Below, in pieces: positions 51,629 to 59,823 of a stretch of 64,000 nucleotides of DNA. The position numbers were made by a program, and so were the translations under genes. Each line of letters opens with the position of its first letter. The first letter of the stretch is position 1. This stretch comes from Alphaproteobacteria bacterium (GTDB taxonomy: Bacteria; Pseudomonadota; Alphaproteobacteria; UBA8366), in assembly GCA_028281325.1 (NCBI GenBank), contig JANQKC010000027.1:244885-308884 (forward strand), given 5' to 3'. The notes below the pieces were generated by a model that worked only from the letters and a program-made list of their open reading frames with translations, did not search any database and was not told where the DNA came from.

Positions 51629-52738
51629 ATGGCGACCGACTCCCCGGAAAGCTCGAACGAGTTTGCCACGATCCACGAAATCATCCGCGCGGCGCGGACC
51701 AACCTCACGCAGGGCGCGTGGGACTATATGGCGGGCGCGTCGGAATCAGAGACGACGCTCCGGCGCAACCGGGCGGCGATCGACAAGCTCGCGCTCAAGC
51801 CGCGGGCCTTGCGGGACATCCGCGAGATCGACGCGAGCGACACCGTCCTCGGCATGAAGCTGCGCATCCCGGTGCTGCTGGCCCCGATCGGATCGCTGGA
51901 AACCTTCGCCCCGGCCGAGGGGGCCGCCGCGTCGGCCAAGGCGGCGGAAGCCTTCGACATCATCCACATGCTGAGTTCACGCTGCAGTCCCGGCCTGGAA
52001 GAGGTCGCAGCGGCGGCGAACAATCAAAAGATCTTCCAGCTTTATGTCCGCGGCGACGACGCGTTCGAGGACGACTTCGCCCGCCGCGCCATCGCGCATG
52101 GCTACAACGCTTTCGCCGTCACGATCGACACCGCAGTCTACAGCCGGCGCGAACGCGACTACGCCAACCGTTTCGTCAAGAAATGGCGCGTCGACGTCAG
52201 CAACGACGAGCAGATCTGGCAGGCGAAATACACCTGGGACAACGTCAAGCGATTCAAGGACACGCATGATATCCCGTTGATCATGAAGGGCATCGCCACG
52301 GCGGAAGACGCCGCGCTCTGCGTCGAGCATGGGGTGGACGGCATCTATGTGTCGAACCACGGCGGACGCCAGCTCGATCACGGGCGAGGGTCGATGGACG
52401 TGCTGCCCGAGGTGGTCGCCGAAGCGAAAGGCAAGGCGACGGTCATCGTCGACGGCGGCGTGCTGCGCGGCTCGGACGTCGTGAAGGCGAAGGCGCTCGG
52501 CGCGGACCTGGTCGGCATCGGGCGGCTGCAATGCGCCAGCCTCGCGGCCGGCGGCATGGGCGCGATGGTGCGGGCGCTGGAAATCCTGGAACAGGAAATC
52601 CAGATCTCCATGGGCCTCAGCGGCGCGACAAACTGGGCCGACCTCGACCCGAGTTGCGTCTCCACCTCCACCACGGTCGCCTTTCCCTCGGTCTTCAGCG
52701 CGCACCAAATGCTGAGCCTGAACCCGAACAAATACTAA
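51629..52738 (+). CDS. FMN-dependent alpha-hydroxy-acid dehydrogenase, copy 1
   Basis: TIM-barrel flavoenzyme of the lactate/glycolate/mandelate oxidase family, 369 residues. Marks are WDYMAGASESETTLRRN, PVLLAPIGSLETF, KIFQLYVRGDDAF, the FMN Lys in LIMKGIATAEDA, and the catalytic His in SNHGGRQLD, then VIVDGGVLRGSDVVKAKALG. It oxidises an L-2-hydroxy acid to a keto acid; acceptor and substrate are unknown. A paralogue follows after only 19 bases. Confidence 0.93.
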   Translation: MATDSPESSNEFATIHEIIRAARTNLTQGAWDYMAGASESETTLRRNRAAIDKLALKPRALRDIREIDASDTVLGMKLRIPVLLAPIGSLETFAPAEGAAASAKAAEAFDIIHMLSSRCSPGLEEVAAAANNQKIFQLYVRGDDAFEDDFARRAIAHGYNAFAVTIDTAVYSRRERDYANRFVKKWRVDVSNDEQIWQAKYTWDNVKRFKDTHDIPLIMKGIATAEDAALCVEHGVDGIYVSNHGGRQLDHGRGSMDVLPEVVAEAKGKATVIVDGGVLRGSDVVKAKALGADLVGIGRLQCASLAAGGMGAMVRALEILEQEIQISMGLSGATNWADLDPSCVSTSTTVAFPSVFSAHQMLSLNPNKY

Positions 52739-52757
52739 GAAGAAGGCTGTTACATCG

Positions 52758-53876
52758 ATGAGCATCGAACCGGCACGGCAATTCGCCACCGTCCACGAGA
52801 TCGTCAAAGCCGCCCGCAAGAACCTGACGCAAGGCGTCTGGGACTACGTGGTCGGCGGCACCGATACCGAGACCACCTTGCGCCGCAACCGCCAGGCGCT
52901 GGATTCCATCGCCTTCCGGCCCCGCGTCATGCGCGACGTCTCGGCCCGCACGGCCAAGACCGAATTCATGGGCCGCGACCTGCGGATGCCGGTCATCCTC
53001 GCCCCGATCGGATCGCTGGAGACCGTCGAGGAAGGCGGCGGCGCCACGCCGGCAAAGGCCGCGGAAATTTTCGACGTGGTGCATATGCTCAGCTCGCAGG
53101 CCGCGCCGGGCCTCGAGGGCACCGCCGAGGCGGCGCCGGACAACCACCGGATTTTTCAGCTCTACGTCCGTGGCGACCAAGCCTTTCAGGACGACCATGT
53201 GAAACGCGCGATGGACAACGGCTATTTCGCCTTCGCCGTCACCGTCGACCTCGACCTCTATACCCGGCGGGAACGCGACCTCGCCAACCGCTATGTCCGC
53301 CTGTCCCGCCGCAAGGCGACGCAGGATCCCGAGGCCTATCGGAAATCGATTGCCTTTCAGGCCGGCTACAACTGGGACGACGTCAAACGGTTCAAGGACA
53401 AATTCGACATGCCGTTGGTCCTGAAGGGGATCGGCTGCGTCGAGGACGCCGCGCTGGCGTTGGAACACGGCGTCGAAGGCATCTACGTCACCAATCACGG
53501 CGGCCGGGCGCTCGATACCGGACCGGGCTCGGCGGACGTGTTGCCGGAAATCGTCGCCGAGGTGAACGGCCGGGCCAAGGTCATCTACGACGGCGGGATC
53601 ATGCGCGGCTCCGACATCGTCAAGGCGATGATCCTGGGCGCGGACGCCGTCGGCATCGGCCGGCTGCAATGTCTCGGCATGGCGGCGGCGGGCGTCCCCG
53701 GATTGCTGCGCGTGCTGGAACTGCTGGAGGAGGAAATCCTCATCTGCCTGGGCCTGCTGGGCGTCAACGGCTGGGACGAACTCGACCACTCCTTCATCTG
53801 CGCCGCCGATCCGGTGACCGAACCGACCGTTTTCAGCCAGCACCCGATGGTCGCCCTCGAACCGCACACCTATTAG
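52758..53876 (+). CDS. FMN-dependent alpha-hydroxy-acid dehydrogenase, copy 2
   Basis: Tandem paralogue of the preceding gene, 372 residues, with the same block order (WDYVVGGTDTETTLRRNR; VILAPIGSLETVEEGGG; IFQLYVRGDQAF; FMN Lys in LVLKGIGCVEDA; catalytic His in TNHGGRALD). It has about ten extra residues near 190-205 (RLSRRKATQDPEAYRKS) that copy 1 lacks. The two may form a hetero-oligomer or act on different hydroxy acids. NUDIX gene 22 bases downstream. Confidence 0.93.
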   Translation: MSIEPARQFATVHEIVKAARKNLTQGVWDYVVGGTDTETTLRRNRQALDSIAFRPRVMRDVSARTAKTEFMGRDLRMPVILAPIGSLETVEEGGGATPAKAAEIFDVVHMLSSQAAPGLEGTAEAAPDNHRIFQLYVRGDQAFQDDHVKRAMDNGYFAFAVTVDLDLYTRRERDLANRYVRLSRRKATQDPEAYRKSIAFQAGYNWDDVKRFKDKFDMPLVLKGIGCVEDAALALEHGVEGIYVTNHGGRALDTGPGSADVLPEIVAEVNGRAKVIYDGGIMRGSDIVKAMILGADAVGIGRLQCLGMAAAGVPGLLRVLELLEEEILICLGLLGVNGWDELDHSFICAADPVTEPTVFSQHPMVALEPHTY

Positions 53877-53898
53877 AACTCCAGGAGCGCCGCCCCTA

Positions 53899-54723
53899 AT
53901 GCCGGATACGCCCGTTACCCCCCTGCCCGCCAGCACCGTTTTGCTTCTGCGCGACGGCGATACCGGGCTGGAAGTCTTCATGGTCGAACGGCCGACCAAG
54001 ATGGACTTCGCCGCGGGCGCGCTGGTCTATCCCGGCGGCAAGGTCGACCCGGCGGACAAGACGCCGTGGCTGCGGGAACGGAGCGGCCCGATCGGCGACA
54101 TCGACGATTTCCAGTTGTCGTTGCATGTGGCGGCGGTGCGCGAGACCTTCGAGGAATGCGGCGTCCTGCTCGCCCGCCCGAAGGGCAGTTCCGAGATGAT
54201 CCCGCCCGACCGCGTGCCCGACCTCGACGACAGATACCGCGATCCGCTGATGCGCGACGAGATCGGCATCGACGAAATGATCGAGGCCGAAAATCTCGAT
54301 CTCGCCTGCGACCTGCTGGTCTATTACGCGCATTGGATCACGCCGGAAATGCGGCCGAAGCGGTTCGACACACATTTCTTCCTGGCCCCCACACCGCCAG
54401 GCCAAGTCGCCATGCATGACGGCCTGGAATCGCTCAATTCCCTGTGGAGCCATCCGCAGGGCGTGATCGACGATTATGTCGGCGGCATCCATTTCGTGAT
54501 GTTCCCGACCTATTGCACGCTGATGCGGCTAGACCGGAGCAACACTGTCGACGAAGCGCTCGACCGCGCGCGCGGAGAGAAAGTCGTGACCGTCTTGGGC
54601 CAACGCGCGAAGGCGCCGGACGGCTCGATCTGCATGGTGTTGCCGAAAGACGCGGGCTACGACATCTTCGAAGTACCCGACCCGAAGGCGCCCAACGGGA
54701 AGCATTTGGTCGTACATAAATAA
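53899..54723 (+). CDS. NUDIX hydrolase, NUDT19-like
   Basis: The 274-residue protein has an N-terminal NUDIX fold: VYPGGKVDPAD followed, after an insert, by AAVRETFEECGVLL, the REx2EExG core. The insert between the Gly and the Glu-rich helix and the long C-terminal part recall NUDT19/RP2p-type CoA diphosphatases. A CoA-ester substrate would fit the neighbouring catabolic genes, but this is inference. Confidence 0.83.
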   Translation: MPDTPVTPLPASTVLLLRDGDTGLEVFMVERPTKMDFAAGALVYPGGKVDPADKTPWLRERSGPIGDIDDFQLSLHVAAVRETFEECGVLLARPKGSSEMIPPDRVPDLDDRYRDPLMRDEIGIDEMIEAENLDLACDLLVYYAHWITPEMRPKRFDTHFFLAPTPPGQVAMHDGLESLNSLWSHPQGVIDDYVGGIHFVMFPTYCTLMRLDRSNTVDEALDRARGEKVVTVLGQRAKAPDGSICMVLPKDAGYDIFEVPDPKAPNGKHLVVHK

Positions 54724-54750
54724 GTCGGTCCAGTACGTTCCCTGCTTCGT

Positions 54751-54934
54751 CCTTCGACAGGCGCAGGATGACGTCAGGTGCAAACCCACCCCATTCTTCT
54801 CACGCCGACATCTTCATTCCTCCTCATGCTGAACCTGTCGAAGCATGCCGGCGGTCGCAGCCGAAACCATCCTTCGACGGGCTCAGGATGAGGACGGCGC
54901 ATTGCTCCCTCATGCTGAGCCTGTCGAAGCATGG
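54751..54934. repeat. Cluster of four short palindromic interspersed repeats
   Basis: Four related units lie in the gap between the NUDIX and cupin genes. The core is TTCGACGGGCTCAGGATGA or its complement TCATGCTGAGCCTGTCGAA. Copies are at 54751-54773 (imperfect, + form), 54822-54847 (inverted), 54871-54893 (+ form) and 54908-54934 (inverted), so alternate copies face each other and could fold as large hairpins. A fifth copy lies at 63813-63836. Such GTCGAAGC/TTCGAC elements are scattered in many alphaproteobacterial genomes. Confidence 0.88.
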
Positions 54935-55032
54935 ATGCTCACAGGCGGTCGATTTCACCATCCATTCACCTTGCAGAAGATTGCGACTATTATCCGGTCG
55001 GCTCGTTCCTCGAAGCAACCAACTGGCGTCAT

Positions 55033-55350
55033 ATGAAAACCACCCAGTTCCCCGAAAAAATCCGCAGCCTCGACCCCTTCTCCGACCGGTTCGACGCTTT
55101 TCGGCTGCCCGCCGAGAATTGCGACGTGCTGTTCGCCACCTATCCCGCGGGCACGGCGATCGAACCGCATACCCACGACACCGACAACTGGGGCGTCATC
55201 ACCAAGGGTGTGATGTTCATCACGATGGACGGCAACGAGACCGCCTACGGTCCCGGCGACTGGTACCACGTGCCCGCGGGTGCGGAACACTCGGCGCGGT
55301 GCGAAGCGGAAACCGAAGAGATCGAGTTCTGGTTCAAGGCCGGCGGGTAA
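55033..55350 (+). CDS. Cupin-domain protein
   Basis: A single small cupin of 105 residues: EPHTHDTDNWGVITKGVMF is motif 1 (G-x5-HxH-x-E-like, with two His) and YGPGDWYHVPAGAEHSA is motif 2 with the later His. Metal-dependent dioxygenase, isomerase and storage functions all occur. The ATG at 55033 is used; the frame is open upstream into the repeat cluster but without similarity. It ends 8 bases from the convergent CoA-transferase gene. Confidence 0.82.
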   Translation: MKTTQFPEKIRSLDPFSDRFDAFRLPAENCDVLFATYPAGTAIEPHTHDTDNWGVITKGVMFITMDGNETAYGPGDWYHVPAGAEHSARCEAETEEIEFWFKAGG

Positions 55351-55357
55351 CCACCTC

Positions 55358-56578
55358 TTAGGCGTCGCTGACGATGCCTTTGCCGCGAAGATCGGCGATG
55401 GACACGTCGTCCATCCCCAACAGATCGCGTAACACCTCGACCGTATGCTGTCCCAGCAAGGGCGCGGCGGCCGGCGTCGCCGCCGGGGTATCGGACAACT
55501 TGTAAGGCGTGCCCAGCGTGCGTAGATCGCCCGCCGTCGGGTGCGGCACGGTCACGACCATGTCGCGCTCAGCTAACTCGGGCGATTCCAGCGCGTCCGA
55601 TACCGACCGCACCGGCCCGCCCGCCACCCCCGTCGCGCGACATTTCGGCACCCAATAGTCCAACGGCCGCTCGGCGAAGATATCGTTCAAAAGACGCATG
55701 AGTTCGTCCCGATTGGCCGCCCGGTCCGGGTTGCGCCGGAAGCGCGGGTCGTCGACCCACTCCGGCCGGTCGATCACGTCCTCGCACAGCGACTGGAACT
55801 GCCGGTCGGTGGCGCAGGCGAGATAGAGCATCCCGTCCTTGGCATGGAACGCGCCGACCGGCACCGCCACCGCATGGGTATTGCCCGTCCGGACCGGGTT
55901 CTCCCCGGTGCAGAAATAGCCTTGCGCGAAGTTGCCGAGGATCGCCGCCGCGCCGTCCATCAGCGCCAGGTCGATATGCTGTCCTTTCCCGCCGTCGCCG
56001 CGCGAAATCACCGCGGACAGGATCGACGTGCTGGCGTAAAGGCCGGTGAACAGGTCGGTCAGCGACAAGGGCGACCGCAGTGGATCGCCCGCCGGATCGC
56101 CGTTGATCGCCATCAACCCGAATTCCGCCTGCAACACGGGATCGAAACCAGGCCGATCGGCCATGCTGCCGTCCTGGCCGTAGGACGAGATCGAGCAATA
56201 GATCAGATGCGGGTGCCGGGCCTGCATCGCGTCGTAGTCCAAGCCGAGCCGCCGCATCACGCCGGGCCGGAAGTTCTGGATCAACACGTCGGATTTCGCG
56301 GCGAGTTGGTGCACGATATCGCGGCCTTCCTCGCTGCTGAGATCGAGCGCCACGCTCTTCTTGTTGCGGTTGAAGGCCATGAAGAAATGCGATTCGCCGC
56401 CAAGTTCGGGCGGTTTGAAGAAGCGCGTGTCATCGCCGTAACCGGGCCGCTCGATCTTGATGATCTCGGCGCCCAGATCGGCGAGTTGCAGGGTACAGAA
56501 CGGTCCGGCGACGATGCGGGTCAGGTCGAGAACCCGGATGCCCGTCAGTGGCGGCGCGGCCGAACCGGCATCGGTCAT
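55358..56578 (-). CDS. CaiB/BaiF-type (class III) CoA-transferase
   Basis: The 406-residue protein has the interlocked-dimer fold of class III CoA-transferases: IRVLDLTRIVAGPFCTLQLA, ADLGAEIIKIERPGYGDDTR, and the catalytic Asp probably in DRPGFDPVLQAEFGLM, followed by SLTDLFTGLYASTSIL. It moves CoA between acids; the donor and acceptor are not predictable. It overlaps the nitronate-monooxygenase-like gene by 4 bases, as the distal gene of that operon. Confidence 0.93.
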   Translation of the reverse strand: MTDAGSAAPPLTGIRVLDLTRIVAGPFCTLQLADLGAEIIKIERPGYGDDTRFFKPPELGGESHFFMAFNRNKKSVALDLSSEEGRDIVHQLAAKSDVLIQNFRPGVMRRLGLDYDAMQARHPHLIYCSISSYGQDGSMADRPGFDPVLQAEFGLMAINGDPAGDPLRSPLSLTDLFTGLYASTSILSAVISRGDGGKGQHIDLALMDGAAAILGNFAQGYFCTGENPVRTGNTHAVAVPVGAFHAKDGMLYLACATDRQFQSLCEDVIDRPEWVDDPRFRRNPDRAANRDELMRLLNDIFAERPLDYWVPKCRATGVAGGPVRSVSDALESPELAERDMVVTVPHPTAGDLRTLGTPYKLSDTPAATPAAAPLLGQHTVEVLRDLLGMDDVSIADLRGKGIVSDA

Positions 56579-57702
56579 AGTTCGACGACCGCCCCGGACC
56601 GGAAACCGTTCACCGTCTCAACCGTGCCGGCGACGATTTCGTCCATGATCTGCCGCGCCGGCTTACGGTCTTTGAGCATGCCGCCGATCTGTCCCGCCGG
56701 ATTGCTGATCAGGTCGTCCCGCCCAGCGCGCACGGCGGCCTGGTTGAAATCGTCCATCAGGATTTTCTGATACGGCATCGGCAACGGGTCAAGGCTGCAG
56801 GCGTCCCAGGCCTCGGTGATCGGCGTGGTGCGCCCGCGCATGGTCTTGCCGGTGTAGACCCGGCGAATCTGGAAGTCCTTCGACTCGCCCTTCAGGATCG
56901 CGTCCTGTTTCTTGTCGCCGATATCGCTTTCCTCGGCGACGAGGAAGGCCGTGCCGACCCACGCACCGATGGCCCCGAGCGCCAAGGACGCCGCAACGCC
57001 GCGCCCGTCCGCGATCCCGCCCGCCGCGACCACGGGGATCGGGCTGACCGCGTCGACGACCTGCGGAATGAGCGGGAAATTCGCGAGATGGCCGGTATGG
57101 CCGCCCGCTTCATGGCCTTGCGCGACGACGATATCGACGCCCGCCGCTTTCTGACGTTCGGCGTTGCGAGGCGTCCCCGCGAGGCCGAGGACAACCATCT
57201 TCTTCTCCTGCGCCTGCGGGACCACCCAGGACGGGTCGCCAAGCCCCGCCGCGAAGGCCTGCACGTTCTCTTCCATGACGACGCGCACCTGATCCTCGAT
57301 CAGGTTGGTGGACACGACCGCTTCGTTGTCGACATACACGTCGGGCAGGTCGTACTCCTCCATCAGTGATTTCACGAAGGCGACATGCTCCGGGAACTTC
57401 TCCCAAAGCTGGCGGCGCACTTCGGTGCGGGTGGTGCCCGCCCCTTTCGCAAGGCTCGCCGGCAGCAGCAGGTCCACCCCGATCGGCTTGTCGGTCAATC
57501 GGCGCGTTTCCCGAATGACGCTTCGCAATTCCTCCGGCGGCAACCCCGATCCGCCGATGACTCCCATGCCGCCCGCCTCTGACACGGCCGCCACCAAGGC
57601 CGGCGGCGTCGCCTTGCCGCGCGATCCCATTCCCGCCAGCAGGATGGGATATTCGATTCCCAGCATGTCGCAGAGCTGCGTCCGCAATACCGGTCGTCCC
57701 AT
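56575..57702 (-). CDS. Nitronate monooxygenase-family flavoprotein
   Basis: TIM-barrel FMN enzyme of 375 residues (2-nitropropane dioxygenase family): YPILLAGMGSRGKATPPALV, AVSEAGGMGVIGGSGLPPEE, the catalytic-type His in QGHEAGGHTGH, and IPVVAAGGIADGRGVAASLA. The ATG at 57702 follows GGGGAGG. Beyond nitronates, such proteins also act in CoA-linked catabolism (for example as reductases), and that fits the operon with CoA-transferase and thiolase-like genes. Confidence 0.88.
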   Translation of the reverse strand: MGRPVLRTQLCDMLGIEYPILLAGMGSRGKATPPALVAAVSEAGGMGVIGGSGLPPEELRSVIRETRRLTDKPIGVDLLLPASLAKGAGTTRTEVRRQLWEKFPEHVAFVKSLMEEYDLPDVYVDNEAVVSTNLIEDQVRVVMEENVQAFAAGLGDPSWVVPQAQEKKMVVLGLAGTPRNAERQKAAGVDIVVAQGHEAGGHTGHLANFPLIPQVVDAVSPIPVVAAGGIADGRGVAASLALGAIGAWVGTAFLVAEESDIGDKKQDAILKGESKDFQIRRVYTGKTMRGRTTPITEAWDACSLDPLPMPYQKILMDDFNQAAVRAGRDDLISNPAGQIGGMLKDRKPARQIMDEIVAGTVETVNGFRSGAVVEL

Positions 57703-57795
57703 TTCATCCTCCCCGTGACCGCAGCGGCGATGTCTTATTGTAATTCGGCGGCCCCGTTTACCGGGGCATTGCCGTGCGGTGTTCACATTCTTTTT

Positions 57796-58005
57796 TTACC
57801 GACCCTTGAAATTCGGTTGCCGTTTCTCCTTGAAGGCCGTCACCGCCTCCCGGTGATCCTCACTCAACCGCACCACGGTCATATGCGAGGAGATTTGATC
57901 CATATGCGTCCAAAGGTCGGTTTCCAGACTTTGGGTCAGCGTTCGTTTGATCAGGCGGTTGGACAGCGGCGCGCCACGCGGTTTTGCGGTGCCGTCGGCA
58001 CTCAT
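57796..58005 (-). pseudogene. Lone C-terminal crotonase fragment (69 residues), perhaps a retained small gene
   Basis: Residues 15-69 match the C-terminal end of an enoyl-CoA hydratase-like protein: LSNRLIKRTLTQ, MDQISSHMTVVRLSEDHREA, and FKEKRQPNFKGR. The same pattern closes the full-length crotonase at 50789-51580. Nothing of the oxyanion-hole domain is present upstream, where the thiolase-like gene ends instead. The ATG (58005) overlaps that gene's stop by 4 bases. It is thus either a remnant of a deleted gene or a small retained subunit; coupling favours translation, but function is unproven. Confidence 0.7.
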
Positions 58006-59168
58006 CGCGCTTCCCTCCCCAGCAGCATGGTGCAGTTGGATGATAGGATGCCGCCTTCGTTATGCACCAACGCCACGTCGTGTTTCTTCACCTGCCGGTC
58101 GCCTTGATCGCCGCGCAGCTGCCGCGTCGCCTCGACGATGCCGAAGATGCCGCCGCCGGCCCCGGCCTGGGCATGCGACAGCAACCCGCCGTCGGTGTTG
58201 ATCGGCAGGCTGCCCTCGATCGCGGTCTCGCCGCGCAGAAACCGTTCGCCACCTTCGCCGCGCTCCGCGAGGCCGAGTTCCTCCATCTCGATGATCGGCA
58301 CGATGGTGAAGCAGTCGTAGAGCTGCGCGAAATCCACGTCGCGAGGCCCCAGCCCCGCCATGGCATAGGCCGCCTCGCCCGACTGCTTGCACCCGAACTC
58401 GGTCAGGCTGGGCGCGGCGATCAGATGCTCATGGGTATGGAACTCGCCGATCCCCAAGAGATAAGCCGGATCATTGGCGAGGTCCGGCGCCCGGTCCGCG
58501 CGAGTGACCACGAAGGCCCCGGCCGCATCCGAGATCAAGCAACAATCGAGGATGTTCAGCGGCTCGGCAATCGGCTTCGAGTTCAGCACGTCTTCCGCGG
58601 TGATCGACTTGGTCATATGCGCGTTCGGATGGCGCAGCGCATGGTTCCGCCCGTTCACCGCGACCGCGGCCATCTGCTCCCGCGTCGTGCCGAACTCGTG
58701 CATGTAGCGGCGTGCGATCATCGCGTAGAAACCGGGGATCAGCGGACCGTAGGGGTTTTCGAAATAGGGGTGACCGACGATGGTCAGCGCCGCAACGGCG
58801 GAATCCCGGCTCTGTCCCGTCGCCCGGTTCTCGCCCGCGCAGACCAACACCGTATCGCAATGCCCGGCGAGCACCGCTTCGGCGGCGTGCTTCAGCATGA
58901 CCGCGGGCGACCCGCCGCCGACCGCGACCGAGGCGCAGTAGCGCGGCTGAATACCGAGATACTCGGCCACCACCGTGCCCAGCATGAAATAGGGCTCGGT
59001 CATCGTGTAGGCGGTCAGTACCCCATCGACATCCTTGAGCGTCAGCCCCGCATCGTCGAGCGCCCGCTTGCACGCCTGCGCGTTGAGCCCGACGCCGGTC
59101 ATCCCCGGCACCTTTCCGATGTCGGACTCGCCGACGCCGGCGACGATGATCTTGTTGCGCAGGCTCAT
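58002..59168 (-). CDS. Thiolase-like protein (SCP2/Ltp2-type), nucleophile Cys apparently missing
   Basis: The 388-residue protein has the thiolase fold. Start IIVAGVGESDIGKVPG, then KRALDDAGLTLKDVDGV. Near residues 82-90, where catalytic thiolases have the acylated Cys, it reads AVGGGSPAV with no Cys; a Cys at 78 is out of place. A late VHNEGGILSSNCTMLL block matches the SCP2-like group. It is paired with a DUF35 gene, as in Ltp2-DUF35 aldolases that cleave a carbon bond in steroid side chains. The ATG at 59168 is chosen. Function by analogy: a retro-aldol or Claisen-type step. Confidence 0.82.
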   Translation of the reverse strand: MSLRNKIIVAGVGESDIGKVPGMTGVGLNAQACKRALDDAGLTLKDVDGVLTAYTMTEPYFMLGTVVAEYLGIQPRYCASVAVGGGSPAVMLKHAAEAVLAGHCDTVLVCAGENRATGQSRDSAVAALTIVGHPYFENPYGPLIPGFYAMIARRYMHEFGTTREQMAAVAVNGRNHALRHPNAHMTKSITAEDVLNSKPIAEPLNILDCCLISDAAGAFVVTRADRAPDLANDPAYLLGIGEFHTHEHLIAAPSLTEFGCKQSGEAAYAMAGLGPRDVDFAQLYDCFTIVPIIEMEELGLAERGEGGERFLRGETAIEGSLPINTDGGLLSHAQAGAGGGIFGIVEATRQLRGDQGDRQVKKHDVALVHNEGGILSSNCTMLLGREAR

Positions 59169-59172
59169 CCGC

Positions 59173-59580
59173 TCATGCCCGCCTGAATTGCGGCACCTTG
59201 GCGCCATCGCCGCCGCGATCCTCGAACTCGACCATCACCGCATCGCCGATCGCGACCTCGAGGGCGTCCGCGCCGACGATATTCGTCATCATGCGCGGCC
59301 CTTCCTCGAGGTCGATCAGGGCGACCACATAAGGCGTGCGTTCCTGGAATTCCGGAAAGGCGGCGCGGTGCACAACAGTGAAGCTGTGGACGGTGCCGCG
59401 CCCGGCGGCTTCGATCCAATCGGTGTTCTCCGAACCGCATGCGGTGCAGAGATAACGGGGAAAGAAGCGCAGCGTTCCGCAGTCGGAACACCGTTGCAGG
59501 AGAAGTTTATTGTCGCGCGCGCCCTCCCAATAGGGCGCGGAATCGGCGTTGACTAACGGCGCCGGCAAATCACCGCTCAT
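59173..59580 (-). CDS. DUF35 Zn-ribbon/OB-fold protein, partner of the thiolase-like protein
   Basis: The 135-residue protein has a rubredoxin-like zinc ribbon (QRCSDCGTLRFFPRYLCTAC, CxxC twice) followed by an OB-fold (GRGTVHSFTVVHRAAFPEF; PYVVALIDLEEGPRMMTNIV). DUF35 proteins bind acyl-CoA and form complexes with thiolase-like partners. The ATG at 59580 has GGGAGGGT upstream and rules out the longer reading. It is the first gene of the minus-strand operon, 4 bases ahead of the thiolase-like gene. Confidence 0.92.
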   Translation of the reverse strand: MSGDLPAPLVNADSAPYWEGARDNKLLLQRCSDCGTLRFFPRYLCTACGSENTDWIEAAGRGTVHSFTVVHRAAFPEFQERTPYVVALIDLEEGPRMMTNIVGADALEVAIGDAVMVEFEDRGGDGAKVPQFRRA

Positions 59581-59823
59581 ACACGGTACCCTCCCATCGC
59601 ATTCTTCTTTTCGTTCCCGCAGCCTTGCATACTGCAGATTGCGAGAAGGAGTATAACCCAATTGAGTCGACGCTAAAAATCGGATTCCCGGGTTGTCGCC
59701 CGCAGCGGATTTTCGCTTCCCGGCCACTTCCCGCTACAATCGCCGGCACCGCACCGGACCACGCACCCGATGCGTTTTTGCGGCATACTCGGTCAACCGC
59801 TTTAACACTTTAAATCAGCACCA

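Noticed and set aside
54751..54934. Repeat cluster as a CRISPR array
   Set aside because: Units alternate in direction, spacing is irregular and spacers are absent, so these are palindromic interspersed repeats.
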